Below are positions 1 to 8,428 of a DNA stretch of 64,000 nucleotides, piece by piece. Position numbers and translations under genes: made by a program. The notes beneath the pieces are model-generated. The model did no database searches and had not been told where the DNA came from. It saw only the letters and a program-made list of their open reading frames with translations. Each line of letters opens with the position of its first letter. Positions within the stretch are counted from its first letter, which is position 1. Source of the stretch: Cohnella abietis (GTDB taxonomy: Bacteria > Bacillota > Bacilli > Paenibacillales > Paenibacillaceae); assembly GCF_004295585.1 (NCBI RefSeq), contig NZ_AP019400.1:6626501-6690500 (forward strand), given 5' to 3'.

Positions 1-305
1 CTGCTCAAGCTGTTTTCGCTGCAAAGCCGGATTCTGCAACTGAAAACAGAGCGACACTTGTAGCAACAGACGCGAAGCTGGATTTGTCCAATGTTAAAGT
101 AGGAAAAGCAGTAGCCATTGGAAAAGTGAAAGGTACTTATAAGGGAAAAACTCTTCCTTCAACAGCTAAAGCCAACGGTGCTGTCACTATCGAGACAACG
201 GAATCCCAGCTGGATTGGTCCAAAGTTAAAGAAGGAAAAGCCGAAGCGATTGGACCGGTTTCTGGTAACTTTGAAGGATCAAAAACAACAGCTGCCAAAA
301 AATAA
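1..305 (+). CDS. 3' end of an unknown repeat-containing protein (partial)
   Basis: The frame is open from the first base, so the true start lies upstream and only about 100 C-terminal residues are visible; the TTG at 84 is an internal codon rather than a start. The visible part holds two diverged copies of a roughly 45-residue repeat: LDLSNVKVGKAVAIGKVKG and LDWSKVKEGKAEAIGPVSG, each followed by a Tyr/Phe-x-Gly segment. It is rich in Lys, Ala and Thr and ends TTAAKK. There is no LPXTG or membrane segment in this part. I do not recognise the family; the lysine-rich repeated tail would fit a surface or DNA/polyanion-binding protein, but that is a guess. A terminator follows 20 bases after the stop. 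Confidence 0.6.
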   Translation, partial: AQAVFAAKPDSATENRATLVATDAKLDLSNVKVGKAVAIGKVKGTYKGKTLPSTAKANGAVTIETTESQLDWSKVKEGKAEAIGPVSGNFEGSKTTAAKK

Positions 306-327
306 TCGAACAACAATCGAATAACCC

Positions 328-368
328 AAAAAGCAACCGAGAGCAGATACTGCCCGGTTGCTTTTGCT
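328..368 (+). terminator. Rho-independent terminator
   Basis: The arms AAAAGCAACCG and CGGTTGCTTTT enclose a short loop and run into a T-rich tail. It sits directly behind the partial gene ending at 305 and also separates it from the convergent methyltransferase remnant. Confidence 0.8.
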
Positions 369-389
369 TTATCCTATCGTATGGAGCAT

Positions 390-1180
390 CTACTCTGATG
401 CTTTGGCTTGAATCAAATAATAATTATTCGTTGTCTTAATCCCTTGATCGCTTGCATGCTTTCCGAATTGAACCATGATTTGTTCGAAGCACTTTTCTCT
501 AGCGTAATAGGAGTATTCTTCACTTTGCCTGAAGACCACCAGTGCCATAACATCCTCCGGCGTTGGAACCCATGCTGTTTCCTTGATAGTAGACAACAGA
601 ATGTCCGCTAGACCGCTTGTCTCCAGCTGCTTCTGAATTCGATCTAAGGTCGGGGTCCCTGCTGAAGGCGGAGCAAATAGACCTGGAAAACATAACCCCA
701 ATTCTCCACCTTCACCATTACCGTCGCCAGGATGAAGCAGAACTATTTTTCCTCCCGGACGGACAATTCTATTCCCTTCCTTATACCAGCTTGTTGGACC
801 CTTCTTCGTATAAGCAAGATCGAAATAGTTATCCGGAAATGGCAGCCCATCATGCGTTCGACCGACAACGTATCGAACATTAGCTTTTCGATGATGCTCA
901 TTCGCTGTGGCAATAAAGCCTTCAGTCATATCATACCCAACGACTTCCTCAGTATAATCCGCCCATAGATTCGTATATTCACCATGACCACAGCCTACAT
1001 CTAGAGCTTTCCATGCATCATTTCCGTAAGCTTTTCAGTTAAAATGTCCTCTGCTGCTACCCCTTCGAGATTGCTTTTCCATGGATATTCGTATTTGCCC
1101 GTCTTAGCTGCTAGCTGTTCGCACCATTCTTTGGACTGTCCGCTTAAGAAGTCTGGATGCAGAGTCAGATCAGGAAACAT
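390..1180 (-). pseudogene. SAM-dependent methyltransferase, frameshifted
   Basis: Two overlapping minus-strand frames make up one class I methyltransferase. The first part (ATG at 1180, GGAGGTG about 11 bases upstream) reads MFPDLTLHPDFLSGQSKEW and runs to a stop at 1001. The other frame carries the SAM-binding glycine motif ALDVGCGHGEYTNLW and then VGYDMTEGFIATANEHHRK down to the stop at 390. Adding one A to the AAA run at about 1008-1010 joins HGK to ALDVGCG and gives one continuous protein of about 263 residues. The later segment DLAYTKKGPTSW..IVRPGGKIVLLHPGD is the usual post-SAM region of Methyltransf_11-type enzymes. The substrate is unknown. The defect is a single homopolymer base, so it may be a sequencing error and not a true pseudogene. 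Confidence 0.75.
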
Positions 1181-1391
1181 AATTTCCAAGCACCTCCGAC
1201 ATAAGTGAGTTACTTGCTACAGCAATACACACGTTGTACACAGCATTCCTCTATAGTGGAATTTGAGATTACAACTGGAGGATTAGTCTACATGACGAAG
1301 AGCACATAACTAACTGACCATGATTCATACCTATGCTCAGTTCCGGCAAGAATAACTGAAGAATGAATCCATTATTCTGGAGTGTAAGGAA

Positions 1392-2072
1392 ATGATACGA
1401 AAAATATTACTAGTTGAAGATGATATGCTTATGCGCGAATTTATAACGGATTATTTCAAAAAGGAGCAATGGGAAGTATACGAGGCGGACAATGGAAGAC
1501 TTGCGCTTGAAATTTTCGAGCAGACCTCCGTTGACCTGATTGTTCTAGACATTATGATGCCTGAGATGGATGGATGGTCAGTATGCAGGCGCATTCGCGA
1601 GAAATCTGACGTACCCATCATCATTATTACGGCAAGGGCGGAGGACGATGATCAGATTCTAGGCTTCGAGCTAGGTGCCGATGAGTATGTGACCAAGCCA
1701 TTGAGTCCGCGGGTATTGGTAGCTAGGGCTACTACATTAATGAAAAGAAGTGAAGGAACTATTGGGCGTGACGGAGATCTGCTTATTTATGGTGACCTAT
1801 CGGTGAACAGAATGGCACATACGGTGTCCGTGGCCGGGAATACAATTACTCTTTCACCGAAGGAGTACGATTTGCTCCTCTTTCTCACCAAGCACTATGG
1901 TAAGGTCTTGTCTCGTGAATACATTTTGGATGCAGTTTGGGGGTACGAGTATTTGGGGGATTTACGCACAGTAGACACTCATATCAAAAAACTAAGAGCC
2001 AAGCTCGGAAATGAAGGCCGTTATATATGTACCGTCATTCGATCAGGCTATAAATTCGAAATGGAAGCATGA
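1392..2072 (+). CDS. OmpR-family response regulator
   Basis: A 226-residue two-domain response regulator. The receiver domain (about 3-115) shows the acidic pair E9/D10-D11, phospho-acceptor D53 in VLDIMMPEMDG, T80 and K102 in TKPLSPR. The C-terminal winged helix (about 130-225) ends with the typical RTVDTHIKKLRAKLG recognition-helix region. It should be phosphorylated by the kinase encoded next to it; its stop overlaps the kinase start by 4 bases (ATGA), so the two are translationally coupled. The target genes are not shown by the sequence; the lipoprotein gene downstream is the obvious co-expressed candidate. Confidence 0.95.
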   Translation: MIRKILLVEDDMLMREFITDYFKKEQWEVYEADNGRLALEIFEQTSVDLIVLDIMMPEMDGWSVCRRIREKSDVPIIIITARAEDDDQILGFELGADEYVTKPLSPRVLVARATTLMKRSEGTIGRDGDLLIYGDLSVNRMAHTVSVAGNTITLSPKEYDLLLFLTKHYGKVLSREYILDAVWGYEYLGDLRTVDTHIKKLRAKLGNEGRYICTVIRSGYKFEMEA

Positions 2073-3826
2073 GAAGGCACAGCGTCGTTCTTAAGCTTTT
2101 CGTCGTGACGGCTGCTTTGATTTTGATTGTTTTTTCGTTGGTGATGCTCGCAGAGGGCTTATTTTTCGAGAGATTTTATCGAACGTCCAAGATCCATGAT
2201 ATAGACCGGAATATGAATCAATTCGTGAAGCAATTCAAGCAGGAAGAGTTCAATCAAAAACACCTCTCGCGGCTGCTTGGCACATTTATGAATCAAAACG
2301 ATGCTAGTACCTCCATATTAAACAATCGTTTTGAGCGAACAAACATAAATCCTTATTACCTGGAGCTACGAGTAGACAGCAAGATCATTACCATTCTTAT
2401 TCCTCTGGATGGAATGCCAATGGACAAAATTCCACTAGATATTCACATTGGCGACATGCTGGTTGTAGACGGCATCTTCATGGATGAGAAGGATACGATC
2501 ATGCATCCTTTGATCATACAGCCGAATAATGATGAGCTCGAGAAGGGCTTGGTTCGAGTAAAGGGGAAAATAACGGATCTCATGCTGCCTGAGCAACGAT
2601 CGTACAATCCTCTTTATCAGAATATCCTTATCGATGATGCCCTTCGGGACTTGAGGTCCCAAGTCGAGCAATATCAGTCCCGCTTGAAAAATGGCTCAAC
2701 AGTAAAGGTCGAATGGACAGACAAATGGAGCGGCATCCAGTATGCTATTCTCCTTCATTCCCTATCAGAGGGTAAGAATGGGGATCGATATTTATTCGCC
2801 ATGACCTCTCTACAGCCTGTTGGGGAAGCGGTTGAAATACTGAAGCAATATTTTGTTTATACGGCTCCAATAATTATTGTGCTTGTGATCATTCTTTCTT
2901 TGATTTATTCCAGAATGGTTTCCCGTCCATTAGTGCTGTTAAGCCGCTCGGCTTCCCGCCTTGCTAACCTTGATTTTACCATACAGCCCGAGATCCAATC
3001 GAAGGATGAATTTGGTGAGCTGTCACGTAATATGATCAAGTTATCTCACAATTTAGATGCAGCTTTACGAGAGCTTACCCATGCGAATGTGAAATTACAG
3101 GAGGATATGAAAGAAAAGCAAAGATCCGAGCAGCTTCGCAAAGAACTAATCGCGAACATTTCACATGAGTTGAAAACCCCTCTTGGCATTGTTAAAGGCT
3201 TCGCAGAAGGACTTCAGGATGAGGTTGCAAGCGATAAAAAAGACCGTTATCTTACCTTGATTGTCAATGAAACGGATCGGATGAATGCTTTAATTATGGA
3301 TATGCTGGAGCTTTCCAAATTTGAAGTCAAAGCTATCCGGCTACAGCCCACAATCCTATCCCTGGCATCGCTTATTCAAAGTGTAATTGATTCGTTCTCT
3401 CAACAGTTAGAGAGTAAGAATCTCCAAATTAGGTTAAATAAAGGGGAAGAGAATGATCTGCTTGTAAGGGCAGACTCTAGACGGATTGAGCAGGTTGCTG
3501 TCAATTTATTGAGTAATGCCATTCGGCATGCCGAGGTGAACAGTACTCTTACAATTGACATCAAGCGGACAGCGGTCGGTAAAGTAACAACAGTAATAGA
3601 AAATAGGGGCGAGCCTATCGCTGCGGAGGATGTGAGTCGGATATGGGATCACTTCTACCGGGCTGAGCGCTCCCGTGATCGCAAATCTGGTGGGACAGGC
3701 TTAGGGCTCGCCATCGTCAAACATATTATGGAGCTCCATGAAGGTGAGTTTGGTGTGGAAAATACGGAGCATGGCGTCGCATTTTATTTTACCTTGAATG
3801 AAAGCAGAGGAGAAACTCATGAATAA
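2069..3826 (+). CDS. Membrane sensor histidine kinase
   Basis: A 585-residue HisKA-type sensor kinase. A first membrane helix (about 8-30), a large extracellular region of about 230 residues, a second helix (about 263-282), a HAMP linker (about 283-335) and a short coiled coil (HANVKLQEDMKEKQRSEQ) lead to the H box ANISHELKTPLG with H366. The N box LLSNAIRHAE and the G box GGTGLGLAIVKH complete a full catalytic domain. The long extracellular sensor does not resemble the very short loop of bacitracin-type kinases. The gene is coupled by ATGA to its response regulator and overlaps the start of the following lipoprotein. The signal is unknown. Confidence 0.93.
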   Translation: MRRHSVVLKLFVVTAALILIVFSLVMLAEGLFFERFYRTSKIHDIDRNMNQFVKQFKQEEFNQKHLSRLLGTFMNQNDASTSILNNRFERTNINPYYLELRVDSKIITILIPLDGMPMDKIPLDIHIGDMLVVDGIFMDEKDTIMHPLIIQPNNDELEKGLVRVKGKITDLMLPEQRSYNPLYQNILIDDALRDLRSQVEQYQSRLKNGSTVKVEWTDKWSGIQYAILLHSLSEGKNGDRYLFAMTSLQPVGEAVEILKQYFVYTAPIIIVLVIILSLIYSRMVSRPLVLLSRSASRLANLDFTIQPEIQSKDEFGELSRNMIKLSHNLDAALRELTHANVKLQEDMKEKQRSEQLRKELIANISHELKTPLGIVKGFAEGLQDEVASDKKDRYLTLIVNETDRMNALIMDMLELSKFEVKAIRLQPTILSLASLIQSVIDSFSQQLESKNLQIRLNKGEENDLLVRADSRRIEQVAVNLLSNAIRHAEVNSTLTIDIKRTAVGKVTTVIENRGEPIAAEDVSRIWDHFYRAERSRDRKSGGTGLGLAIVKHIMELHEGEFGVENTEHGVAFYFTLNESRGETHE

Positions 3827-4334
3827 AAAAAATTATGCTTATCTCACTATAGCTCTTATCGCGTTACTTCTGATTAGTGCGTGCGGTACAAAATCAAACT
3901 CAGAATCGCCTAATGTGACAGAAACGAAGCAATCAGATGACACAAATACGCAGCCTCCTAAAACCAGTCAAGAGAACGGCAATACTAAAGATGACTCCGT
4001 GAATGCTGACGAGGAAATATTAATTATTATCGATCAGACTCCCAAACCCATAGAGGGGAATAGTTTCGATTTCCTCGTAAACAAGCGCCCGGAAGGATAT
4101 TCCTTGACCGAAATGCAGTGGATTTCCGACAAAAGCAAAGTAATAAATACGATAGCAGAAGCTGTTGAGCATGGAGGAAACGGTGGGGATGGGTTCTACA
4201 TTAGCGGAGACGGACAATTTTCTGGCTTTTTCTATCCCGATACGATGAAGAAAGAGAAAGGTCAGATTATCTTTATTTTCAAAAATGATCAAGGCAAAGA
4301 GTTAACTTGGAAAAAGGAGTTAACCTTGAATTAA
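3819..4334 (+). CDS. Small lipoprotein downstream of the two-component system
   Basis: A 171-residue predicted lipoprotein. The ATG at 3819 is preferred over one at 3798 because GAGGAG lies just upstream of it and it gives a canonical lipoprotein signal (MNKKNYAYLTIALIALLLISAC, cleavage before Cys). A Ser/Thr/Asn/Gln-rich linker of about 45 residues follows, then a compact C-terminal domain (EEILIIIDQTPKPIEGNSF...QIIFIFKNDQGKELTWKKELTLN) with beta-rich character. It begins inside the kinase gene, so the three genes form one operon. I do not recognise the C-terminal domain. A role as an external accessory to the kinase is inference from position only. Confidence 0.85.
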   Translation: MNKKNYAYLTIALIALLLISACGTKSNSESPNVTETKQSDDTNTQPPKTSQENGNTKDDSVNADEEILIIIDQTPKPIEGNSFDFLVNKRPEGYSLTEMQWISDKSKVINTIAEAVEHGGNGGDGFYISGDGQFSGFFYPDTMKKEKGQIIFIFKNDQGKELTWKKELTLN

Positions 4335-4350
4335 TTGCTAGCTTATACGG

Positions 4351-4380
4351 AAAGCAGCCCGGTTGGGGCTGCTTTTTGTT
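4351..4380 (+). terminator. Rho-independent terminator of the RR/HK/lipoprotein operon
   Basis: AAAGCAGCCC and GGGGCTGCTTTTT form a GC-rich hairpin with a T run, 16 bases after the lipoprotein stop. Confidence 0.8.
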
Positions 4381-4398
4381 TACTTTGCTTATGCTACG

Positions 4399-4616
4399 TT
4401 AGAAGGAGTAGAAAACTTCTTTGCCTTCAAGAAAATCCTTGCCTAGCGTATCGCAAATTTTGGCTGCATGCTCTTTGATCCAGTCATTACGATTAGGGTC
4501 GCGAATAAAAAAGACTCCTTCACCTTAAAGGTCATATTTTCATTATGTCTAATAAATTCAATAACTGGACTCGTGAGGGGATACAATGAAATGACTTCTT
4601 CTGCTATTTTTATCAA
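4399..4616 (-). pseudogene. Small unknown gene, frameshifted
   Basis: Reading the minus strand from a TTG at 4616 (GGGGGAG five bases upstream) gives MIKIAEEVISLYPLTSPVIE...HNENMTFKVKES, after which the frame is lost. The neighbouring frame continues FFIRDPNRNDWIKEHAAKIC...LEGKEVFYSF to a TAA at 4399. One extra T (an A on the + strand) in the six-base run at 4507-4512 restores a single 72-residue protein. It overlaps the end of the upstream membrane-protein gene by 4 bases, as an operon partner would. Family not recognised. The defect is again one homopolymer base, so it may be a sequencing error. Confidence 0.5.
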
Positions 4617-5238
4617 TAGTGCTCCCCCTTAAGTGTATGAACGAACTCCTGACAATAATCTAAGGATAAATTAATATGCGTAATATTCCGGGCTTTGCCC
4701 AAAAAACCATATGCCCTCACTTGGCTCTTAAGAGTAATCTGGCAGTTAATTTCATCCTGGAAACCGATTAAGCTCTTATAAAACAAAGGTGTTGCAACTA
4801 CCCAAAAGCTCTTAGAAGATCGAACTAATTCTCTTTCATTACTGATTTCTTTTATAGATTCGATTTCTTCAATATCAAATGAAATTGTTTTTCTAATCCC
4901 AACGTTAATCGACAGTCTATCTCCAATCAACTTAATTCGACCTCTACGAACTAAATTGTAATCTCCAATTAAATAGATAATTCCATAGATATGAATCATC
5001 CGTAGCATCAGCACGAAAGAATAAGCAAACTGATCCTTGAGCAAATAATGAAATGCAACAAATTCAAGTGCCTGCTCATGAATTAAACTAAAAAGACAAA
5101 GAAATACAAACTTTTCTTATGATATGTAAACGATAGTTGTTGTCCATTTTCTTTAATTGCTCCCCACTTAAAAAAAGCATAATAGAATACAGATACATCA
5201 CCCAAGATAGCCTGAGCACGTTTGTTTAAGGAAATCAT
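4613..5238 (-). pseudogene. Small membrane protein of a Bacillales conserved family, frameshifted
   Basis: From an ATG at 5238 (GAAGGAG upstream) the minus strand reads MISLNKRAQAILGDVSVFYY...LSFTYHKKSLYFFVF before the frame is lost; the adjacent frame continues SLIHEQALEFVAFHYLLKDQ and then two further hydrophobic segments and a beta-rich tail to the stop at 4613. One additional base in the five-A run at 5090-5094 (+ strand) joins the halves into about 208 residues. The pattern (FYYxxF...FTYHKKS, IHEQ, two or three membrane helices, then an ISFDIEEIESI C-terminal domain) resembles a Bacillus family often mis-labelled beta-carotene monooxygenase; its function is unknown. It is co-directional and overlapping with the small gene after it. 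Confidence 0.6.
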
Positions 5239-5387
5239 CGTTGGAATCACTCCTTCAATCTTGGTTAGATCTGTAATGATGCTTTCTAGTGGATTTTGTC
5301 CTACTATTTATGAGTTGAAAAACAACATGCTCCTAAACACTATATCATAACATGGAAAATAATGGGCAATCACAATGGAGTATTAAT

Positions 5388-5591
5388 GGGAATTCACCTG
5401 AATGCTCGGTCGTTAGTAGCCCTCAGTGCTTTACTCTCGGGAAATTACCTGAATGCTCGGTCGTTAGTAGCCCTCAGTGCTTTATTCGCGGGAATTCACC
5501 TGAATGCTCGGTTCTTAGTAGCCCTCAGTGCTTTATTTGCGGGAAATCACCCAAATCCTCGGTTCTTAGTAGCCCTCAGTGCTTTATTCGC
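5388..5591. repeat. Four tandem copies of a 51-bp minisatellite
   Basis: Units lie at 5388-5438, 5439-5489, 5490-5540 and 5541-5591, each starting GGGAA and sharing the core TTAGTAGCCCTCAGTGCTTT. The unit length is a multiple of three and two forward frames stay open, giving 17-residue periodic peptides (for example LVALSALFAG); no convincing ribosome site supports either, so I treat the repeat as non-coding. The first two units share a CGGTCGTTAG variant and the last two CGGTTCTTAG, consistent with stepwise duplication. The gene-free stretch 5239-5718 holds only this repeat and the terminator behind murK. Confidence 0.9.
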
Positions 5592-5626
5592 GGGCAGCTC
5601 CCCACCGACTAATCACTGCCAAGCGC

Positions 5627-5672
5627 AAAAAGACGTTGGCACAGGACAACCTCCCTGTACCAACGCCTTTTT
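5627..5672 (-). terminator. Terminator of the murein-recycling operon
   Basis: A 19-base stem with an eight-base loop. Read on the minus strand every position pairs, with the imperfect positions becoming G-U wobbles, whereas on the + strand the same positions are A-C mismatches. This assigns the terminator to the minus-strand operon whose last gene ends at 5719. Confidence 0.8.
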
Positions 5673-5718
5673 GACAGTACCTATTTCAATCTTACCAACC
5701 AAATTCATCTTTACAACT

Positions 5719-6639
5719 CTACTTCGGCAGTGATTGCAGCGCGATTAGCGCAGCTCCGTGAGCAGCTGGAAGAGTAGGCTTCACAACGGTAATCTCAGGG
5801 TAAGATGACTTGATAAGATGGCTAAGACGCTCATAAACATAATGAATATGCGTAAAGACACTTCCGTTCGCGACAAGCGTTATGGGTCGGTTCTCGAAAT
5901 GAAGCGCACGAACGAGCGTGCTTGTCTTCAAGTAAAGCTCACTCGCCGCATCTTCCAAAATCCGCTTGGCCCTTACATCACCTGCTAGATACGCCTCAGA
6001 GACGACCTTGGCTAATGCTGCAATTTGCGGCTTCCCTGCAGTCTTGTACACATATTGCAGAAACTGCTCCGGACGCTCTAGACCAATCTCTTTCATAAGC
6101 ATCGGGAGAAGCAACGTCGGCGCTTCCCGCCCATCCTCGCTACGAACGGCTGCTTTAATGGCATTGATGCCGATGTCATAGCCGCCGCCTTCATCTCCGA
6201 TCAGGTGTCCCCAACCGCCAGTACGTGCGCGATTGCCTTCCAGGTCTCGGGCAAAGCCGAAAGACCCCGTACCGGATACAAGCGTAATGCCTTCCTGCTT
6301 CCCAGTTCCGGCAACTAGAACGGCCTCGGCATCATGGGTAATAGTCAGAATGCCCGTTACTCCGCATTTTCGGAATATGTCGCTGAGAACCTGCTTCTCA
6401 TATGGACGGTCTACGCCGGCGCTGCCGAGACAGAGCGCTACACAATCAGCAATACTCCGTCCCGAAGCTTCTACCATTTGACTAAGTAGCTCGGTCAGCT
6501 CCTGCTCAACCGCCTGTTCGCTCGTCGCATAAATATTAGTCGGCCCACCACGAAGCTCTAGCAATAAATTGCCTTCCAAGTCCATCATATGCAAGAGACT
6601 CTTAGTCCCTCCACCATCAATACCAATGACATATTTCAC
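5719..6639 (-). CDS. murK: N-acetylmuramic acid / N-acetylglucosamine kinase (BadF/BadG family)
   Basis: A 306-residue sugar kinase of the BadF/BadG/BcrA/BcrD ATPase fold. The GTG at 6639 is chosen because GGTGG precedes it and it yields the family-typical start MKYVIGIDGGGTKS (phosphate-1 loop). Further motifs are THDAEAVLVAG, LVSGTGSFGFA (phosphate-2) and GGWGHLIGDEGGGYDIG. Enzymes of this type phosphorylate amino sugars at C6 in the cytoplasm. Its position directly behind murQ indicates that it makes MurNAc-6-phosphate, the MurQ substrate, from MurNAc imported unphosphorylated by the ABC transporter. It is the last gene of the operon. A GlcNAc-only specificity cannot be excluded from sequence. 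Confidence 0.85.
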   Translation of the reverse strand: MKYVIGIDGGGTKSLLHMMDLEGNLLLELRGGPTNIYATSEQAVEQELTELLSQMVEASGRSIADCVALCLGSAGVDRPYEKQVLSDIFRKCGVTGILTITHDAEAVLVAGTGKQEGITLVSGTGSFGFARDLEGNRARTGGWGHLIGDEGGGYDIGINAIKAAVRSEDGREAPTLLLPMLMKEIGLERPEQFLQYVYKTAGKPQIAALAKVVSEAYLAGDVRAKRILEDAASELYLKTSTLVRALHFENRPITLVANGSVFTHIHYVYERLSHLIKSSYPEITVVKPTLPAAHGAALIALQSLPK

Positions 6640-6651
6640 TCGTCTATCCAC

Positions 6652-7569
6652 CTACCTGCTGAGCTCCAACCGAGCCTGGGCAATTGCCTTAGTGACAAAT
6701 CCATTCGTCTCCTCCAGATAGCGGGAAGCCTCTGATTGGCTTACGCCCGCCTCTATCATCACAATGGCAGTCTTCACATGATTACCTGCTTCAACCAACT
6801 TAATCTCAGCTTCCTCAGCTGTTGTGCCAGTTGCCTGCATTAGGATACTATGCGCCCGTTCTCGCAGCTTATAATTGCTCACATTCAGATCGATCATTAA
6901 ATTCTGATATACCTTGCCTCGCTTAATCATCGCTGCCGTTGTTAGCATATTGAGGACCATCTTCTGCGCGGTCGCCGCCTTTAGACGAGTAGAGCCGGTC
7001 AAAACTTCAGGCCCCACTTCAACTTCAATTGCCAAATCCGCGTACTCGCTCAGGATTGAGTTCCGATTACAGGTGACTGCTGCCGTAACCACTCCCAACT
7101 GCTTAGCATATTGCAATGCGCCTTTAACATAGGGTGTCCTGCCACTAGCCGCCAACCCGATGAGAATATCTTTTTCTGTTAATTGCTTATTCTGCAAATC
7201 AATAGCGGCCTGATGCTCATCGTCCTCGGCCCCTTCTACCGCGGTTATAAACGCACCTTCTCCGCCTGCAATCAATGCAATTACTGTTTCATAATCTACT
7301 CCAAAGGTAGGTGGGCATTCCGAAGCATCAAGCACGCCTAATCTACCACTTGTTCCAGCTCCAATATAGATCAGTCTGCCCCCTTGCTCCAATGCCTTCA
7401 CAATTTCCGCAGTGACAAGCTCTATTACAGGCAAAGCTTGCCGAACCGCTCCTGCAACTTTACCGTCCTCATCGTTCATAATTTCTATAATTTCCTTGAT
7501 ACTTAGTTCACTCAAATCAAGCGTCCGTTCATTACGCTGTTCGGTCACAAGATGCTCCAATGTGTCCAC
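6652..7569 (-). CDS. murQ: N-acetylmuramic acid 6-phosphate etherase
   Basis: A 305-residue SIS-fold lyase that cleaves the D-lactyl ether of MurNAc-6-phosphate to GlcNAc-6-phosphate and D-lactate. Diagnostic motifs are LVTEQRN at the N-terminus, YIGAGTSGRLGVLDASECPPTFG (SIS sugar-phosphate site), TAVEGAEDD (region of the catalytic glutamates) and LIGLAASGRTPYV. The GTG at 7569 is preferred over an upstream start at 7617 because AGGAGGA lies 6-7 bases before it and because it avoids overlap with the permease gene ending at 7604. The length is normal for MurQ. The family assignment is one of the surest in the window and defines the substrate of the whole operon. Confidence 0.95.
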   Translation of the reverse strand: MDTLEHLVTEQRNERTLDLSELSIKEIIEIMNDEDGKVAGAVRQALPVIELVTAEIVKALEQGGRLIYIGAGTSGRLGVLDASECPPTFGVDYETVIALIAGGEGAFITAVEGAEDDEHQAAIDLQNKQLTEKDILIGLAASGRTPYVKGALQYAKQLGVVTAAVTCNRNSILSEYADLAIEVEVGPEVLTGSTRLKAATAQKMVLNMLTTAAMIKRGKVYQNLMIDLNVSNYKLRERAHSILMQATGTTAEEAEIKLVEAGNHVKTAIVMIEAGVSQSEASRYLEETNGFVTKAIAQARLELSR

Positions 7570-7603
7570 TAAACATTCCTCCTGTTGTCTTCCAATCGTC
7601 GCC

Positions 7604-8428
7604 TTACTTGACCGCACCAGCCGTCATTCCATCCATAAATTGCCTAGATGCAATAATGAACATGACGATCATCGGCAGCGAAGCAAGCGTAAGTCCTGCG
7701 AACAACGTACTCCAATCGGAGGCATACTCCCCGAACAAAGACATCATGCCGACCGGAATCGTCTTCTTCAGCTCGCTTTGGATAAAGATCAGCGGGAAGA
7801 AGAAATCATTCCATGCTGTTACGAAGTTGATGATCATAACAGTGCCCAGTGCGGGGCGCATCAATGGCAAAATAATACGACGCAAAATCTGCATATCCGT
7901 GCACCCATCGATTTTGGCTGCTTCCTCCAGCTCTTTCGGCAGCGTCCTGAAAAATCCTGAAAGGATCATGACTCCCAGAGGTATCCCCATAGCCGAATAG
8001 ATGGCAATAAGTGACCAAGGTGAGTTCGTTAAGTTGAGATCCCTCATTAATAGGAACATTGGCACAATCCCCAGCTTGATCGGAATCATCATGCCGAGCA
8101 GGAAGATAAACATCAGCGCACCGTTCCATTTGAACGAAGTTCGTGCGATGTAATAAGCAGCTAAAGAGCATGAAATCAAAATAATAACGACGCTTATTAC
8201 AGAGACGAAAACACTATTCCACAAATACGTACCGAAGGGTAGTTGATCGAGCAGCTTCTCATAAGCGGCGAACGACAGCTTTTTCGGTAATGCTAAGGGT
8301 TCCTTGAATATCTCAAGCGTTGTCTTAAATGAAGAGGAGACCATAAGAAATACGGGATACAAGCTTAGTATCGCAAACAGATAACCGGTCGTATGCTGAA
8401 TAATTCGAAATGACAAGCTTGGTCTCAT
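7604..8428 (-). CDS. CUT1-type sugar ABC permease (MalG-like)
   Basis: 274 residues with six predicted membrane helices and the EAA loop EEAAKIDGCTDMQILRRIILPL that docks the ATPase. It pairs with the MalF-like permease encoded before it (4-base ATGA overlap). No ATPase gene is present in the operon; in Bacillales such importers commonly share a multitask MsmX-type ATPase, which is inferred here. Gene context with murQ and murK predicts MurNAc or MurNAc-containing muropeptide fragments as substrate. Confidence 0.9.
   Translation of the reverse strand: MRPSLSFRIIQHTTGYLFAILSLYPVFLMVSSSFKTTLEIFKEPLALPKKLSFAAYEKLLDQLPFGTYLWNSVFVSVISVVIILISCSLAAYYIARTSFKWNGALMFIFLLGMMIPIKLGIVPMFLLMRDLNLTNSPWSLIAIYSAMGIPLGVMILSGFFRTLPKELEEAAKIDGCTDMQILRRIILPLMRPALGTVMIINFVTAWNDFFFPLIFIQSELKKTIPVGMMSLFGEYASDWSTLFAGLTLASLPMIVMFIIASRQFMDGMTAGAVK

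Noticed and set aside
4399..5238. Mobile-element remnant explaining the broken genes
   Set aside because: No transposase fragments, inverted repeats or target duplications were seen; each gene is repaired by one base.
5388..5591. CRISPR array
   Set aside because: The copies are contiguous and near-identical over the whole unit, with no unique spacers and no cas genes nearby.
5352..5733. Two overlapping open frames (86 and 123 codons) across the 51-bp repeat as protein genes
   Set aside because: They are open only because the repeat length is divisible by three; no good ribosome site or recognisable domain, and the longer one runs through the murein operon terminator.
7412..8171. Several long frames overlapping murQ and the MalG-like permease on both strands
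   Set aside because: Shadow frames of well-conserved genes, with no ribosome sites or recognisable motifs.
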